A stretch of DNA of 64,000 nucleotides from Arthrobacter citreus (lineage in GTDB: Bacteria; Actinomycetota; Actinomycetes; Actinomycetales; Micrococcaceae), in contig NZ_CP151657.1 of assembly GCF_038405225.1 (NCBI RefSeq), forward strand, positions 868,001 through 932,000, given 5' to 3'. Under the pieces are notes generated by a model. The model had not been told where the DNA came from. It saw only the letters and a program-made list of their open reading frames with translations, and ran no database searches. Positions 62,913-64,000 of this stretch are shown in pieces. The position numbers and the translations under genes were made by a program. How positions within the stretch are numbered: position 1 is the first letter of the stretch; each line of letters starts with the position of its first letter.

Positions 62913-63340
62913 GAAAATCTCCTTTGGCGGGTGTGTCTATACGTGTCGAGTGTATGCGCTGCTGGAGGCCAAAAAGACGGGTGTGTGAGATAATGACTGT
63001 GGCTGACGGCGGAACCACATTCCGCTGACGGTCCAGCGACAGGCTTCCGGTTCTGTCGGTGACGCTTCCCATGCAGTTTGCCCATCAACCCGGATGGGAA
63101 CCAGGGAATCCGCCGATTAGACCTACCCGTAACGGCAACGTCGTGAACGTGCCGACAGGTAGCAGGAAAAGCGCCGCTGGTCTTCGAGTGATACCGCGCC
63201 CTACAGCTGGCACGACCTCGGATGACATCCAGACGACTTCCGGCTGGCGGCAGGCAATTGATGCCCCCCGTACAGCCGACACATTGCCCGCTGGGCATTG
63301 GAATGTGGCCAGTGCCGCAGGGGCCGGAGCGTAGCCTTTT
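62913..63340 (+). promoter_or_regulatory. Long rne leader region (no gene)
   Basis: These 428 bases separate the VKOR and rne starts. They contain an extended -10 promoter on + near 62986-62994, then about 345 bases that would be 5' UTR, with small repeats (gctgacgg twice, 63002-63036) and a tgccc-gct-gggca hairpin near 63285-63297. An open frame 63059-63334 exists, but it has no ribosome site or known similarity. Confidence 0.5.
62986..62994 (+). promoter_or_regulatory. Extended -10 promoter, likely for rne
   Basis: TG-A-GATAAT (62986-62994) matches an extended -10 box. A clear -35 hexamer is not seen 17 bases upstream, as is common for extended -10 promoters. Confidence 0.5.
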
Positions 63341-64000
63341 ATGAGTGATGCACTGAATAATGACCTAGCAGCCAACGGCGGTCTAACTGCCGGGGAAAAG
63401 ACTGCGGATTCCGCACAGGGCGAATCCGCACCGACAGATTCCACACCGGTCAAAGAGCCGGTAAAGAGGGCCACTCGCAGCCGCCGCAAGTCGGTGGCTG
63501 CTTCTGCACCGGCAGCGTCTTCCGACGCCGCTGAGAAGACTGCAGCCGATGCCAAGGCTCCCGCTGACGTGTCCGCAGAAGTTCCCGCAGAAGCTGCGCC
63601 GGCGGAAAAGCCGAAGCGCGTGCGGGCAACACGGCGCAAGACGGTTCCGGCCGCCGAAGCCGCAACCGAGGCTTCCCCCGAAGCCGTGCCGGAAGCTGCA
63701 ACCGCAGCTTCCCCCGAGGCCGCTGAAGTAACAGCCGCTGAAGCGACAGCCGCTGAAGCGGCAGCCGCACCCGAGACAGCGGCACCCGCGAAGGCCGTGC
63801 GCCGTCGTCGTGCCCCTGCCAAGAAGGCAGCGGACGCAACCGACACAACAACGGTTCCCGAGTCTGCAGCCGCCCCGGCCGCTTCGCCTGAAGCCGCCGC
63901 TTCGGAACCTGCCCAGCCCGAAACCGCAGAGGCTCCGGCAGCTGAGGCCAAGGCTGCACCGAAGACACGCACCCGCCGCCGCCCCGCCAAGGCCGCCGAG
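63341..64000 (+). CDS. rne: Ribonuclease E/G, amino-terminal part (runs off the window)
   Basis: This is an ATG-initiated frame open to the window end (220 codons so far). It codes for an Ala/Glu/Lys/Pro-rich disordered region with repeated basic clusters (TRSRRKS, RVRATRRKT, VRRRRAPAKK, TRTRRRPAK) and PEAA-type acidic spacers. In actinobacteria such a region precedes the S1 and RNase E/G catalytic core, and the position just downstream of folC-ndk and VKOR is the usual place of rne. The catalytic domain is not in view, so the assignment is from context and composition. Confidence 0.8.
   Translation, partial: MSDALNNDLAANGGLTAGEKTADSAQGESAPTDSTPVKEPVKRATRSRRKSVAASAPAASSDAAEKTAADAKAPADVSAEVPAEAAPAEKPKRVRATRRKTVPAAEAATEASPEAVPEAATAASPEAAEVTAAEATAAEAAAAPETAAPAKAVRRRRAPAKKAADATDTTTVPESAAAPAASPEAAASEPAQPETAEAPAAEAKAAPKTRTRRRPAKAAE

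Noticed and set aside
63059-63334. 91-codon open frame ahead of rne
   Set aside because: No ribosome site, no similarity and odd amino-acid make-up; it lies inside the probable rne leader.

Overview
This 64 kb window is an ordinary chromosomal segment of a high-GC Gram-positive bacterium. It is most likely a member of the Micrococcaceae close to Arthrobacter. The grounds are the strong G/C bias at third codon positions, frequent GTG and TTG starts, an actinobacterial class A RNase P RNA, a mycothiol-type oxidoreductase, the Nif3 / zinc-ribbon / RNase H gene trio, the long GapB-type GAPDH, the tig-clpP1-clpP2-clpX order with a ClgR-like box, a T-box in front of ileS, and the ileS-folC-DUF4233-ndk order upstream of rne. 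No prophage, insertion sequence or CRISPR array was seen. Nearly all genes are housekeeping.

Layout. 1-5.3 kb: the end of a sirtuin gene, tRNA-Val, a trimethylamine monooxygenase (tmm), a beta-lactamase-like lipoprotein and gndA. 5.3-11.3 kb: cysE-cysK, msrA, a Nif3-like / zinc-ribbon / RNase H-VOC operon, and yaaA. 11.4-17.8 kb: rnpB, an MFS transporter, gap, def with an acyl-CoA dehydrogenase, tRNA-His and orn. 17.8-26.7 kb: envelope genes, namely an Ala-rich membrane protein, two convergent GT-C mannosyltransferases, an M50B peptidase, a SigK/RskA-like sigma and anti-sigma pair, a class F sortase-like lipoprotein and a DUF4397 surface protein. 26.9-35.4 kb: tRNA-Arg, an ssb paralogue, ettA, thioesterases, truncated haemoglobin O with an MscS-type channel, a short-chain reductase and OsmC. 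35.5-41.5 kb: pepN, rpiB, a Nei-type glycosylase, and a penicillin-binding-protein-like lipoprotein whose catalytic motifs are lost. 41.7-47.3 kb: tRNA-Gly, tRNA-Pro, and the protein quality-control block tig-clpP1-clpP2-clpX, then a mycothiol-type nitroreductase homologue. 47.4-52.6 kb: valS, DUF488, a small accessory patch (an AbiEi/DUF559 gene flanked by two copies of a hairpin-forming repeat) and a frameshifted SDR gene. 52.6-64 kb: T-box-ileS-folC-DUF4233-ndk, mgtE with a Pro-rich leader ORF, a PRISE-type reductase, a maltokinase-cap protein, VKOR, and the first 220 codons of RNase E/G.

The observations most worth a second look are these: the upstream ORF in the mgtE leader, which looks like a peptide-based Mg2+ sensor; the palindromic repeat pair around the DUF559 gene, an arrangement like that of REP elements and their transposase; the pseudo-transpeptidase; the sortase homologue with no Arg after its Cys, sitting beside a surface protein that lacks LPXTG; and the RNase H-VOC fusion.
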